This document shows positions 10,811 to 24,655 of a stretch of DNA of 64,000 nucleotides, in pieces. Below the pieces are notes generated by a model. That model was given only the letters and a program-made list of their open reading frames with translations. It was not told where the DNA came from and ran no database searches. Origin of the DNA: Metopolophium dirhodum (Eukaryota; Arthropoda; Insecta; Hemiptera; Aphididae); assembly GCF_019925205.1 (NCBI RefSeq), contig NC_083560.1, positions 34,022,270-34,086,269 on the forward strand, read 5' to 3'. How positions within the stretch are numbered: the first letter of the stretch is position 1; every line of letters starts with the position of its first letter. Both the position numbers and the translations under genes were made by a program.

Positions 10811-13800
10811 GTAAAAAAAATGTGTTGGATCACTTATAAAAATGGTAAGATATTAAATATGTATTTATGTATGTGATTTGATTACAGTAGAATAAATTGC
10901 ATTTTAATGAATCCGTAACAAGTTATAGTTTGTCAACTTTTAGAAATGTAATGTTATAGTAAAATATTTTAAGCTAAATAACCATGAAACATTTGAGTAG
11001 GTATTGTATTGTGGTATGATTATTTCTGCGTATTATTAACATTTTGTCAATAAAAAATAGTATAATATACATTAAGTACTTATATCGTATTTTGACAACT
11101 CATATTTTATCAGAAGATTAGCATAATATAACTGACTTTTAACTACTCATCCTAATCTATTAAGTTATACTCTGTAGGTATTTAAAAAGAAACCATTATG
11201 GTATTTAAACCAATTAAATTGCAGTCAAAATTTTATAAAAAATAAAATATATTACAATAAATAGGGTTAAATTAATATGGTAGCAAATGGAAAACAATCT
11301 TGATATGATTTGAATTAATTTCTTAGAGTTATTAATTACAGTATTTGAGCTTCTAAAATTATGTTATATATTATTATTGGAAACGAATCTTATAATATTT
11401 AAATATTTTTGAAAAATCTTATATATCTAAAGCAGTAAATATGTATTTTATTCATTATTATTAGTATTTTTTGTTTTTATATTAAATAGCTACTATTATA
11501 ACTAAGATAGATCATTATTTTGTACATTTTTTTATACTACATACCTACTAATAAAGGACTGTGCTAAAAGATGACTATTTTATAAAAGTAACTTTTCTTA
11601 AACTATGTATGGTGGAGAGCGGGGTAGTAGGAAATTAGGGTATTAGGAGAATTAATTCCAAGCAAATCACGTTGCTTATCAATATGTAATATTTTAGGCA
11701 CAAATAGGTAGTAGGAGTATTGAACTGTATCCCAGAATAGTTTGCAATGAAATTAATTATTGAAAACGTTTGGTATCAAAATTCATCTGAAAATTCATTT
11801 TTATTTTTATATAATATATATATAAGGCAATATGAATTCCTCAATTTATATATCAACTAAAGAAATACAAAAGTGATATTAAATAGTCAAATTATATAAA
11901 CCTTGGTATATGAAGGTATTTTTAATTAAAATTGATCATAAATCTAAAAGTTGTTTGTTAGCTACTTAATAATATAAAGTAACAACTTCAGTTGCTTATT
12001 ACTAGTATACCTAACTATAGTTGAAATGCACTTTTATGAACTATATTAATCAATTGTAGTTTTTAAAATTCTCCAGTATATTAAAAATACAATACATTAG
12101 ATAAAAAAAAAAATGAAACTATAGGTACATATTAAACTTATTATAAACGTTCTGTTCTTATCCTTGAAAACTTCATAAGGCTTTATGTAGAAAAAAACAA
12201 ATATTTATTTCTAATTACCCCACTGGGGGTAATATGACAATTATTTGGGGCAGTAAAAGAATTTTTTGCAAAAAATAAAAAAAATTGTACTATTAAAATT
12301 AATTACAGATGAGTATGATTGATTATAATAAAATATTTCATAAAAAAATATATACACAATAGATATCATTTAAGTTAAATAAATTTAAAATTTAATATTT
12401 CTTACCAACTCATTTTTTCTTATTACTTTGTTCTCCCCTGGTATATTTTATCGAAAAAAATAATATATTTTTAATATGAGTATAAATTAATACATACTTT
12501 TAAATTATATTACAGAATGTCAACAAAAAAAAAAAATATAATATTTTCAAACGTAAAAGAAATAATTTTCTTTTTTAAAACATGATTCTTTATGCATCTT
12601 GTAGTTATCTAATCTTTAAATCATACTATAGATTTAATAATTATTTTTAACTTTGTATATTAAAAGTTAAATTAAAAATATTTTATAATCATAAAAAGCA
12701 TGATCATGCATTTTAATAGAAATTATAATACATAGGTATTCACGAATATACACTTATTGATAATATTTTTAATTTTTAAAAATCTATTCCATAAAAATAC
12801 ATTTTTATAAAAAAAATAATTGCATATTTAAGATACTTTTGTAGAATAAGTTAAAAGCCCTGATTATTAGATTGAACTTTTGTTTGTACTGTGTAATATA
12901 TTTTATTTCATTAAAAAATAATTTGAGGCTGCACATAAACGAGTTAATAACTGAAAAGTAAAGCTAATTTTAAAGCATTAACTTAACTTACCAGTTTAAT
13001 CTTTTAAATAATTTAACTTTAATTTCACTTATGACAAGTGTAATCATATTTATTGCCATTTACCAGGGCCTTTAAGTTTCAAGCACTAAATAGCAGTATT
13101 TAAGTGTATAGTGTACATGTATGTACTAAAAAAATATTCATATTATACTGAATATTTTTTTTTTTTACAATATATGTATTTATATATAAATACTTGGAAA
13201 AAGCATAATTATTTAAAACAAATTTTATTTTTCAATAATAATTTTTTGTGTATATTTTTTGTTTGTAGATCTTTAAGCATTATTCCCAGTTTTATTTAAA
13301 AAAGTTAAATGTATCAAATACACCAAATATTAAATCAAGATATTATATTTATTTATTTTTATTTTATTTTTTAATATATACAATTTGTAAAACTTTATTT
13401 ACAATATGTTTATGTGCTAAGATAAACATGACATGAGTTACATGAAAAAACTTTATTTATATTTATTTAAAAATAAAATATAATTTATTCGGTATTGAAA
13501 AAATGTTAAATAAGACTGGTTGATCATAACAAATTTTTACAACTAATATTCGGTTTATAATAAATATAATTCAAAATATAGACAAAGTTACAGTGTGGTA
13601 GTTCTTTTTTTAAATTATTGAAAATGTATTTGTTGTTGTTTTAGTATATTTAGTATTAATAATTAGTATTAATATTAATATACATTAATATGCTTAATAT
13701 GTATGGTTGCATGAACAATCACTAAACATTTAACAAATCAATAGAGATGAAGTTCTGAGCTCTGTTAATTAGTCAGTATTATTCAATGTTAATTTTCACT

Positions 13801-15376
13801 ATTTACTACTTGCCTGTTACCACAAACTTTTATTTCGTTACCATTATTTATTTATTAGTAAAGTTTGAATTTGAATTCAATACAATCAATATAAAAAAGC
13901 ATTTAATTTATATTTAAAAACAATATTACAAAATTTACTAAAAAATGTAATAGATATCAGTTGATTTACCTAACTAGTTTGTGTTGAAAAAAATTAGTTA
14001 TTAAGTATTATAAAAATGATAGATTAACTTGCCGTAATTTATACTTAATCGATATCTTCGATAATAAATCCCAATAAAACTAAACATTGACAATGCTTCA
14101 TCTTCACAAGCTCTTATCGATTTGTTTCATTGACTTGTATAGAGAACTATCTGGTCAGTTGATATTTAAACACATACAAATTAAAAGAGAAAAAAAGCAA
14201 AATAGATAAGGCAAAATGTAATGGAAAAAAGTCAAAATAAGCAATAATATTGTTCATCTATTTTAAAAATTAAATGATACACATTTTCATTTAAAAATTA
14301 TTTTTCTATAGTTATCAAAAAAAAAAAAATACATTTACCTTCAAATCCAACTTTACTTAATAAGTATGATATGCGAATTGGTACTTTTTACATATATCTT
14401 ATTGGACATAAATATGGAGAATAGTTATCCAAGTTTGTCTTGGATTTTTTTTTCTTAAGAGAACGTTTTACCCGCATGTGTTGTCTCCGTCTTACAAACG
14501 TACAACATAGCAAAAACTAAGAAACAACATTTTCAACACGTAAAATAGGAGAACTTTGGCTGTGGAATATCGTTTTTACTTTTTTTTATCACTAATACAA
14601 AAAAAGTTCTTATTTTTTCAAATTCTATTATTATTTGCGTTTTTCAAATTAATAACTTTTTTTGAAGTTCCGATATAGAAAAATAAAAACTATTGAACAA
14701 GGTTCCTCATTTTTTGTGGTAAAAATTTCGTTTCCTAGTTATTATTAAAGGGCGGATGTTTAGGTTCTTAAAAGCTTAAAATATGATGATAATATGTTCT
14801 AAAAAGACCCTAAAATATTTTCTAAATATGCCGATAATATGATTTATTTTCTTTTATAACAGATAAATTATTTAAATAAAAAGTAAAAACAAATTTATTA
14901 CTACCAAACATTCTCATCATGTTATCAGGTATAAAATACTATAATCTATGGTACAATCACGGACTGAGAGTAACAAAATGATCAGCGTTACCAATTTTAA
15001 TAAAAACAAGTAGATAATTGAATGATTTTTAATTTTTATCATTCTTAAATCCAATTATTTTTTTTCATTAAAAAATCACAACTCGAAAAACTAACAAAAT
15101 TTTAATTAATTAACAATAATAGAAGATATTCTTAAATATGAAAAATAGGCTAAATATAATGATCAAAATATGTTTAAATATGCAAAATAATTTAAGTCAA
15201 GTTAAGTTTATGATATTTGTTAAGTTAATTGAAAAAAAAACTAATTAACTGATTTAAGAAATTGCATTAACTTGCTGCCCAGCCTTAAAAAATATACCCT
15301 GTTCAGTGCATTTTTTATTTTAATAGTTATTTTATAAAAATGTAAATTTAATGACATAATAATGTTTCATTTTTAG
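10811..15376. other. A+T-rich interval between LACTB2-like exons
   Basis: I looked for the missing LACTB2 motifs (PGHTxDH, GDxxLGEGT, YPGHG) and saw none. Possible hAT-type ends, GAGGCTGCACATAAACGAGTT near 12924 and AACTTGCTGCCCAGCC ending near 15285, could frame a diverged 2.4-kb insertion. The part 14460-14570 carries a repeat fragment (CCCGCATGTGTTGTCTCCG) also seen near 59130. An open frame at 13111-13299 is low-complexity A+T and is not supported. Confidence 0.45.
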
Positions 15377-15714
15377 GATCGAATTGTTCGAGTAAATAAT
15401 TATATTAAACAAAGATTAGAAAGAGAAATGGAATTGTATAACTTGATTAATAAAAGTCCATCCGGATCATTGTCTGAAGAAGAAATTGTAAAGGTAATGT
15501 AAAGACAAGTTTACATTTGTATTGTTATGTTTAATTTTGCTATTACATGAATCATACTTTTAATTTGCTCATATAATATTTTTATTTTATTCAGGTTATT
15601 CCCAATGATTACAAGAAAGTAGCATCGTATATTGTGAAAAATCATCTTGCTAAATTAGAGAAGGACGGAAAAGTGGTTTTAATCGACAATAAATGGACAA
15701 TCAATCAACAATGA
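15377..15714 (+). pseudogene. LACTB2: LACTB2-like C-terminal exons (winged-helix tail), intact frame
   Basis: Two in-frame exons: 15377-15493 (39 codons, DRIVRVNNYIKQRLER...EEEIVK) and 15595-15714 (VIPNDYKKVASYIVKNHLAK...NKWTINQQ, stop). They are joined by a 101-bp GT/AG intron in phase 0. They match the C-terminal helical domain of LACTB2 (YI.HR..RE...; HNLLLHLKKLEKEGKI in human). No frameshift or stop is present. They lie 4.6 kb downstream of the HWHSDH exon on the same strand. About 110 residues that should lie between, including the second metal-binding histidine and aspartate, are absent from the window. Intact terminal exons beside a damaged first part suggest recent internal loss, or a misassembly. 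Confidence 0.75.
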
Positions 15715-18467
15715 AATGTGATATAGAATATTATTAAAATTTAACTTGTTACAATTTTAAGTGTTTTTTTTCATAAACCAAATTAAAAATAGAACAGATA
15801 CTTGTTGTTTATAATGTTGAACTTGGGTAAATTTAAAATTTGTATAAGATAATACGTAGAACTAGAGACCAAGAATTATATGAACTAAGGGTGTATAAAA
15901 TATGATACATAAATGAATGTCAAAAGGGTCAAAATAACAATGATATCAAAAATAATATAACTATAGTGAGTTCTGCTTATGTGATCACTGGTTTATAGAA
16001 TTAATCGTTTACTGGAATCAAAAAAGATAAACCCAAACCAAATCTTATGTTATGAATGTTAAATTGACCTTTTAATAGAATGTTCTTAACTTAAAGTTTG
16101 GTAATAGGTGAATTCACACTCATATTAGAATTATTGACACAGGGTTGGTTCTGCTAAATTTGCTATGTTGGGGGTGGGTCAGAGAGGGAAAATGAATAGT
16201 GAGCTGACTTTCTCTTTAGCGGAATTCACTGTAAAATTAATGAAATTTTTAATGAAACATATAATTTTTATAATAATTTCTTAGTATATTTTTTATTCTG
16301 ATTCTAATATCAAATTTAATAGTAAATATAATTAAACAGTTTTAACTCAAAAGTAAATAACACTTGTATTTATTAATTGGTAGTTTGTAGTTTTTCAATA
16401 AAATAATAGAAATTATTATGTTAGTGCATTAAAACTGTTTATGTATATAAAATAATTATTTTTATCCATAAATTATTGTACTGACCTTGTTATTTTTTAC
16501 AAGGTATATAATAAAATATACATGAAAAATACTAGACATTCTCATTCTAGTCTTGTTTGTTATCATTAACATTTATGAAAAAATAAAAACAAATTTTATT
16601 CTTTGAATAGATTGTATATTAATGTGTTAACATTACTTAATTAGTGTTCAACCCGTCTCTATTTTACAATGATTTATTTTCAATAGTATTTATTCAGTTT
16701 TGTAAGTTTAATCTTAGATTGAATAAATAGAGGTTGCATTATCAAATTAAAACGGAATAACAATGTCTGTGAGTTATCGATATTTTTTTCCATATTTCAT
16801 TTTTAATACAAGTTATGAGCATTTTCAAATATTGTAATATTTTGTTAATTACACTATTGATTTTATAAAATCAAATATTCATTAACCACGGTCTATTTGT
16901 ATATTCTAAAATCAATGCATAGAATGAACATACATTTTCTATTTTATGTATTTATTTGCTTTTAAATGGAAACAACTAATACGGGTGTGGGATCCTCTTA
17001 ATTGTATGCAGTATTGATGTCTACTGTTTTTGATCTATAAATAGTAGGTCAATAATTACCATTAAATATAGTTTTAACAGGTTAAAATATTTATATGAGA
17101 AGTGTTTTACTTGTAAAATGTTTGTTTAACTAATTAACAATACAGTGAACCACAATTATATATTATATATATCTGAAAACAATTTTTTAAGTATTTTTAT
17201 AACTGATGTTTTCTATAATTTTCAGAGTAATTTATTTTGAGGCGATAACATATTCTTCTTATAATAATTGTATGAAATATGAATATATATATTATATTAT
17301 TGTATTTATATTAATTTATATTAATAATTTATTCTTGTCTCGGGATAATTTAAAATCATGTTTGGAATTTGAACATTGATAGCATCTATGTAATATTAAT
17401 TTGGTTTAGATTAGTTGTGAGTAGCTTTGATTTGCATTTTTGTTATAATTATTGTCCCTCTCGTATTGTTCGTTTTGAATTAATCGACAAATGTTAAAAT
17501 GATGATTTTGTTGCACAATAGTTAAGTAAATAGCAAGAGTTAAGTAATATTGTATTATAATACCACATTAGTATAGAGTTGTTTCATATTTTGGTTAACG
17601 TACTTTTTGTGTTGCACATCCTATACTTTGTTGTTATTATTGGCTCTTTTTGTAATGTACCTACCATGACTATTTTTAATGCACATAGCAAATAGTGTAG
17701 AATTCTGTGGTTGTAGCTGACAATAATTGGCTGATAGCCGTCATACTTCATGAACGACTTTTAATTTAAATATTTTTACAGCTATTGAATAGTGTCTCTT
17801 AAAATTACTCTATTTGTGATGTCAATGGTACCTACAGAACTACAAATAATTTACAAAATGTACTTTTTAATAATTAAAATATTTTAATTAGTTTAAGTAA
17901 CATGTTGTAAGATTAAATACAGTATTCTCAAGAAATTTATTTTTGTACTTAATCTATGAGACTATCGACTTATTCGAGAATAATAGGTAACTTATTAAAA
18001 GCGGTGACCAATTATAGCTACTGGTGATATATATTTTTAATATTTATTTATAGAATTGATAGAACTGTATAAAACACACTTTATACTTTAAGATATAAGA
18101 TAAATATATTAAGATAGGACCTATTTAGGCCCCAATGAGTTATTAGCAGTAGCATTGATTATAAATACTACAGTATTTATAATCAATGGCAGTAGGATGT
18201 TTTTCTATTCAGTAGGTATATTGATTAAGAGGACGTTTGATTCCCTAAAATTTTAAATCTTTACTTACAGGACCTATGAATCAATTCAATATTGCTGGTT
18301 AATTATTTCTTGATCAGGTTATTGGAGGTAGGCACCTATAATTATTAATTTTTTTCATTTCTAACAGTTATTTGGTCGTCAATACCTATCTAGTACTGAA
18401 CCAACTATCAACTAATGAACCATTGCACTTCATAAAGAGTGGATTTTTAGGTTCTTAAAATTTGTAA
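15715..18467. other. Low-copy A+T-rich DNA with a short MITE fragment
   Basis: No coding region recognised. 16160-16215 (ATGTTGGGGGTGGGTCAGAGAG to CTCTTTA) is one end of the palindromic MITE seen complete at 41149-41579. 18145-18190 holds a short inverted repeat around ATTGATTATAAATACT. Confidence 0.4.
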
Positions 18468-19060
18468 ATTCGGAACGGAGCAATGTATGTATTGATTTTA
18501 CAATGATGAGTTTTTTTTGCATCTGTCACCTTTTGGGGTAGCCTTTTTTTCTTGTAGGAATGTGAATCTAGTTGGTATTTTGAGGGAATCATAAGTCAAA
18601 AGTACTCAGTAGTTTACTTAAGCACTGGGGGGAAAAAAAGGTTGGCAGTGTGTGTCGCTCTGCTGTATAGTAGGTTACAAGTGGGTTACTCTAATAGATT
18701 GTGTTAAATTTGAATTCAATGATATAATATCAATGTATAACATAGTTATAAGTATAGTATAGGTTAGTCAACCTATGATATTACTAAGCAACTATATTTG
18801 ATGATATTATTATGAATAACGTAATTTATATATTCTAAGTATTTATAATTTATTTACGTGAAACCTTGTTTTTAATTTCAACTACAAAATAATTTTTAAA
18901 TATTAAATTTCGAACTTTAAATGCTTACACAAAAAATTGTGACTATGTATTTTTAATATTTTCAACTGATATTTTAACAATATTTCAGGAGACTTGTATT
19001 ACATTTTGGCGCTTTTTGGCCGAACAAAAAAATTTTAATTTTAAAGGACCTTAGACACGT
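18468..19060. repeat. Fragments of the GATTCTGAGCGGAG repeat family
   Basis: 18468-18615 reads rightwards from a terminal-like CGGAACGGAGCAATGTATG. 18640-18740 matches 7926-8040. 18860-19060 is an internal part in the opposite orientation (TGCTTACACAAAAAATTGTG; GAGACTTGTATTACATTTT). At least two diverged copies meet here. Confidence 0.65.
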
Positions 19061-19399
19061 GAAATTGAAAATGAAATCAATCAAGTATAGAAAATTATAA
19101 AATTAACATTTGGTCTAAATGTTAAGTATCTACGATTGTTCTTTTTTCAATACAACATAATAAGAGAATCGTTTAATCATTTATGTTTTTTTTTTATATG
19201 CATACTTATTTAATTTTTAATTATAATATATGACTACAAGTATAGGTACACATTTTATAATTCTATTTTGAGATTTTCTTCAAAATTAAATTATTGGCCA
19301 ACGTATGTCGATTGTCTTAACGTCGATACTTGATAACAATCACTAATTAGCAATACACATTAAAAAAAATCTTTATTTCAATTATTTACATAATTATCT

Positions 19400-19548
19400 G
19401 TGTAAATTATTGGAACTAGAAAGGAACGAACAATTTTGTTATTTTTCCTTGAAAAAAAGAACTAGTTCATTTCCTCGTTGTTTTTTTTATAAAAAGGAAT
19501 TCGTTTCAGGAATCCGTTCCTTTTGTAACTAGTCCCTTCTAAACACTG
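19400..19548 (+). mobile_element. End fragment of the CAGTGTTGGGAAGG hAT family
   Basis: Rich in GGAACGAA/GTTCC words and ending CCTTCTAAACACTG. This is the expected right terminus of the family whose fuller copy lies at 47708-49117. An (AT)n microsatellite follows directly, at about 19550-19575. Confidence 0.55.
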
Positions 19549-19579
<31 letters not shown>

Positions 19580-19761
19580 TATATACATTATAATTATTAT
19601 ATTCTATAGATGCAATTTTGAATGTTCTATAATCTATATAATATCTTTCGCTAAATCTGATCATTATCGGATACATCAAAAAGTAATATTAATAATTTTA
19701 ATTATTATATTAGCCATATCTATGATAATATACTCATAAACGTATTCTCTTTAGCCCAACT

Positions 19762-19792
19762 CAGTGGCGTCATTTAGGGGGGGGGGGGCAAC
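19762..19792 (+). repeat. hAT-type terminus with a G-run
   Basis: CAGTGGCGTCATTTAGGGG followed by a run of G has the form of a hAT 5' end. No partner end was located, so the element's extent is unknown. Confidence 0.45.
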
Positions 19793-19824
19793 TGGGGCAA
19801 ACTTTAATTTGTAAGTAGACTTGG

Positions 19825-20745
19825 ATGGACAAGAAAACCAAGAATTTTTCGACTGGTTCATCACTGCAGGAGATTTTGCAGGAAAATATATATGGAAAGT
19901 ATTACAAGCAATAGCTCAATTGAAAAAAAAGTTCTTTATATTTTATAATGATCTAGTAGTTCTTCAAAGTAGGTTAGATTAGGCTAGGTTAGGTTATAGT
20001 AGTCTATATTTAGGTTAGTACGACTAACCTAGAGGTATTAAAAAAAATGTATTCTATTGTTGAAATTTATAAAAGTTGTTGGTACATTACCATTGGATTG
20101 TGCACGTGTAAAGATCCAATCACCTGGTATCATTTGAATGAATAATAATTAGACTTTCTAAAATTATGAAAAATAAGTTTGTATAACAGGTGGATCAAAT
20201 GCAGAGGTATATAGAAACAGAAAGAAGCAGTTTTTTTCATTAAATCTTCAGGCAATTTGTGATTCAAATTTAAAATTTATTGACACAGTTTCACGGTGGA
20301 AGGGGTCAGTCCATGATTCCCGAATTTTTCAACATTCAAAAATATACTCTTGTTTTGAGAATGGGGAATTTAGGGATAATATTCTCATGGCAGATAATAG
20401 ATATCATCTCAAAAAATATTGCATTACACCCCTGTTGAATGTGGAAACTCCAGCGGAAAATGTAGTCATAACTAATACAAATAAACAAAGTAAAATATTA
20501 AAATATATAATAATAATAAATTGTAAAGAATAATAATTAACAAACATTTAAAACTATCACATAGGTAATTCAATTTATGTACCTATTGGATTTGCAATAT
20601 CGGAATAGAAAGTTTTGAATAATCAAACATCGGTTCGTCCATCTGTAATGTCAATATGATCCAATAAAATGTGGAATGGTTTTTTCGTGATGATTAGATT
20701 GCCTCATACGTTACAGAAATGCAGCTTAATTGCCTATTCAAATCG
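19825..20745 (+). pseudogene. PIF/Harbinger (HARBI1-like) transposase relic
   Basis: Three segments. 19825-19950 gives ITAGDFAGKYIWKVLQAIAQ, the helix-turn-helix region, decayed. 20070-20126 gives VVGTLPLDCARVKIQSPG with the first catalytic Asp. After an intron with GT/AG borders (20127-20189), 20190-20493 gives an uninterrupted stretch of about 100 codons: NAEVYRNRKKQFFSLNLQA, CDSNLKFIDTVSRWKGSVHD, then ILMADNRYHLKKYCITPLLN with the second Asp. A remnant near 20670-20740 (VEWFFRD, then a stop) fits the third acidic residue region. The order and spacing match HARBI1-type DDE nucleases. No start codon, no intact frame and no terminal repeats were identified. Confidence 0.83.
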
Positions 20746-21630
20746 CCGTGTTACCAATTTCCACAAAACCTTAGAAATTATAAACTATTTGTATTCAAAA
20801 TTGTATTATTAACAATAACAAAGATTTCTTTTGTAAAACCAGATCAATCTTGATAGGTAGCAGTAGTTCGACAGAAGATAATAACAATTTATATACTATT
20901 GAAATATGACTTGAATAATTTTCGTGATTTTAAGTTAGTACCCGATTTACTTAAAATATGTTCTGATATTTCTGATATTCATAACATTTTGTATCATCTA
21001 AATAACTTAAAAGTAAAGACTAATGGTCAATAAGTATAATTTATTTGGAACTATATAAGATGTCGACAAATCGAGTAGGCACCTAGTGAGCTAATCGATA
21101 CCATGGATCAAATCAGTACCGCGTACGAGTACCGAAAAATATAAACGGTGTTGTGTACAGACTTTTAATTTAAAATTTTGTAAAATTAGATATTTAAACA
21201 ATGAATAACAATATTTTAGTTATTTTTTTGTAATTAAAAATATTATTTGTTGGTATTTGAAACTTTTATAGTAAATTGTTATATTTTATACACGTGATGA
21301 CATTTGCAAAAGCCTACTGTAGATCCACGGGTGGATAGACCTACAGAAAAACTGGGAATTTTCCGGTTGGCCTTCACCGTGGGGCCCTTTTTAATCTTTT
21401 AGACGTTTGACTCGATGGTAGAATGAATGGACATATATGGAGTATGAATCAGTAACAGCGAAACCTACGTGCGGCTACATAATATATTGATAATATACAA
21501 TAGAAGTTATAAAATAGATTTAATTTACTTTAATACTATTAAGGGGCGTCCCGTGTAATTTGCATCAAAAACAAAAAACAAAATCGAGCGGCTTTTTTAA
21601 TGGTTGTAATTTGCACAACAAAACCCTGGA
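20746..21630. other. A+T-rich interval, nothing recognised
   Basis: No coding or repeat assignment that I can support. Confidence 0.35.
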
Positions 21631-21733
21631 AAAAAGTATATTAGGCCATTATGAGATATGCGCAATCTTGTATCAATAAACGTTGTAATTTGTGCCAATT
21701 TAAAATAATTCATTATAATAGTTGTATTTAAAC

Positions 21734-22269
21734 CAGGGCTTGAAAACGTTATAATAACGTTATGATTATAACTTTATATTTTACAAAAAACGATTGAAAT
21801 TTTTAAATGTAATATTAACGGAAAGCGATAATCAAAAATAATAATTAAATACCACAAAACAAAATATATTATATATTATTAAACAAAACATACTGCCAAA
21901 CGTAATTTATAGATTATCATTAAACGAAAAATAACGCAAACATAATTTATAAAAATATCATTGACCGAAAAATAACGCGAACGAAATATTTTAAAATTGA
22001 TTTATTTAAAAGGTCTATTGGTTTCGTAGAAACATTTATTTCATGCAAAAAATCTAAGAATTGATTATATTATAATATTCCGTATCCGGAAATAACTGCC
22101 TGCATTAGTTATTATTTTTAATTTTAATAGGTACCAACACTATTATAAATAACTATTAACGCAAAACTTGTATAACGTTTTAGTTCTAAATAACGATAAA
22201 CGCAAAACTTGGATAACGTTTTAATTGTAAAAAACATAAAACGAAATATTTTTTCAAATGCAAGCCCTG
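21734..22269 (+). mobile_element. hAT MITE (536 bp), 8-bp target duplication ATTTAAAC
   Basis: Starts CAGGGCTTGAAAACG and ends CAAATGCAAGCCCTG, an imperfect terminal inverted repeat. It is flanked by perfect ATTTAAAC copies (21726-21733 and 22270-22277). An 8-bp duplication and a CAGGG terminus are hAT hallmarks. Short AACG-containing words recur inside. Non-coding. Confidence 0.88.
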
Positions 22270-22562
22270 ATTTAAACTTTATCATATGTATTTTACTCAT
22301 CAATCAATTTAATTTTAATGTGCATCTTATTGATTCACATTGTATGTGTTATAACTTATAACTGATGCGGGATCGGTTAATTTATCAGATAAATTCAAAT
22401 AATTTAACTTGAATGTGCGGTGGAGATTACCAAAAATAATATTTTGACTTGAGCATAAACTAGGAAATAGAAAAAATAACAGAGGTGCCAATTAGAAAGA
22501 TTTAAAAAAATTACCATATTGTTTTCATTGTCATTCAACATTTTCATCTTGCATAGTTTATA

Positions 22563-24012
22563 TTTTTTTTTTCAATAAATAATTATGCAAGTCAGGTCAA
22601 CGTTACGGCAGTGATAACGTTTGATTAGCGTACAAAATTTACGTTTATTTTATAATAATTTTTTAAAAATAATTTGACGTTTGCCCGTTAAACCATAGTT
22701 AAAAATACATTTTTTATATATCTGTGCGTTGATTTCGGATTTCATAGTTGATCAATCAGTCAATATGGAACCTAGTTAAAAGAAAAGAACTTTATATTCA
22801 TACTTTTCTAAACAGGTAGGTTATAATAGAATTTAGAATTGGATACTATTTTATAACATAAAATATAAGTGTTTCAATTATATTTAATATTACATCATAT
22901 TGATAGAATAATGCGGTTTCCACAAACCCAAGTATAAAAGAAGACTTGGATTAATATGATAATGTTTTTTTGTTTGTTTTTTAATCGTACAAGTTGTATG
23001 ACATAAATATTTTAAGTTTTATCACTTTTATTTTTATTTGAATTTGAGTTTTAAGTAAATTTTTTTGAATTAAAAAGTAAGACATTTGAATATTTGTGTA
23101 TTGTGTATATATTTTATCAGAATTTTACATTCTTAAAATAACTTTCAGGGGGTGCCTGTGGTAATCCAGTGCTTAATTTGGGGGGGGGGGGAAGGCAAAA
23201 GTACAAAATTAGCTAAACACAGAGTAGACAATGGGAAACTAAGGCAAATGAGGGGAGGGGAATGCCCCTTTTGATCCTCCCCCCTCCTGGATCTGCCACT
23301 GCTTCTGCATACCCTGAACAAGAAGGCTGCGCACGCCTATCAATGAAAGTAGTCATTTTGGATGTTATTTAAAAACCATTTCCAATTCTCCTCTAAGTAT
23401 ACAAGGCATGTTAGTGTTTATAAGAAAAAACAATATTTTAACTTAAGAGGTTAACTTGGGAGGTACACCAGCATACGATCTCTACGTCTTACAAATGCAT
23501 AACATAGCAAATTGCAGGTACGTCCAACAGATCACATTTAGCTCTTTTAGTTTAAAAATTAGAGTGCATTTACTACTTATAAAATTTAGAATTAAGATTA
23601 TTGTCTAGTGAAGTAGTGAACCTCATACGGTTTTTAGAATCTGAGCGGAGCGATGAATGTATTGATTTTACAATAATGTTTTTTCTTTATTTTTATATCT
23701 GTCATTATGGGTTGAGGCAGAAAAACTTCTTCGATTTTCTTCGATTTGGGAGGTCAATATTTAAAATTCTCAATAGTTTTCAAAAACGACATCAAAATTA
23801 AGGAAAAATAGGAATTTTTACGCAAAATTGGTTTTTGACAAAATCGATTTTGATTTTTGCGTAACTCTAAAACAAATGACCGTATATGCAATTTTCTCTG
23901 AACATTTATATTAACATTTGGTATAAGTACACCATAAAATATTCAAAATATTTTGACATGTTTTGAACTGTTTACGAACATTCTCAATTTTAATTTTTTT
24001 TAGTTTTTTTTT
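22563..24012 (+). repeat. Composite repeat block (first copy), includes GATTCTGAGCGGAG repeat
   Basis: Begins near AATAATTATGCAAG. Includes a 280-bp stretch absent from the third copy at 33746, a short hAT-like piece (CAGTGCTTAATTTGG near 23169 to CTGCCACTG near 23301), and the main dispersed repeat from about 23630 onwards. Cut off at 24012 by the start of the second tandem copy. Confidence 0.7.
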
Positions 24013-24115
24013 AAAAAGTATATTAGGCCATTATGAGATATGCGCAATCTTGTATCAATAAACGTTGTAATTTGTGCCAATTTAAAATAATTCATTATAA
24101 TAGTTGTATTTAAAC

Positions 24116-24655
24116 CAGGGCTTGAAAACGTTATAATAACGTTATGATTATAACTTTATATTTTACAAAAAACGATTGAAATTTTTAAATGTAATATTAA
24201 CGGCCGGAAAGCGATAATCAAAAATAATAATTAAATACCACAAAACAAAATATATTATATATTATTAAACAAAACATACTGCCAAACGTAATTTATAGAT
24301 TATCATTAAACGAAAAATAACGCAAACATAATTTATAAAAATATCATTGACCGAAAAATAACGCGAACGAAATATTTTAAAATTGATTTATTTAAAAGGT
24401 CTATTGGTTTCGTAGAAACATTTATTTCATGCAAAAAATCTAAGAATTGATTATATTATAATATTCCGTATCCGGAAATAACTGCCTGCATTAGTTATTA
24501 TTTTTAATTTTAATAGGTACCAACACTATTATAAATAACTATTAACGCAAAACTTGTATAACGTTTTAGTTCTAAATAACGATAAACGCAAAACTTGGAT
24601 AACGTTTTAATTGTAAAAAACATAAAACGAAATATTTTTTCAAATGCAAGCCCTG
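24116..24655 (+). mobile_element. Second copy of the hAT MITE with identical flanks
   Basis: Same ends and same ATTTAAAC flanks as 21734-22269, but 540 bp long because of the CGGC insertion. Shared flanks show it was copied by segmental duplication, not by a second transposition. Confidence 0.88.

Noticed and set aside
13111..13299. 62-codon Tyr/Phe-rich frame
   Set aside because: Homopolymer A/T translation without start context or similarity.
23601..23801. 66-codon open frame found identically at 23601 and 37422
   Set aside because: Identity reflects the recent duplication. The frame is a translation of the dispersed repeat including its terminal motif, and the third copy near 34550 differs.
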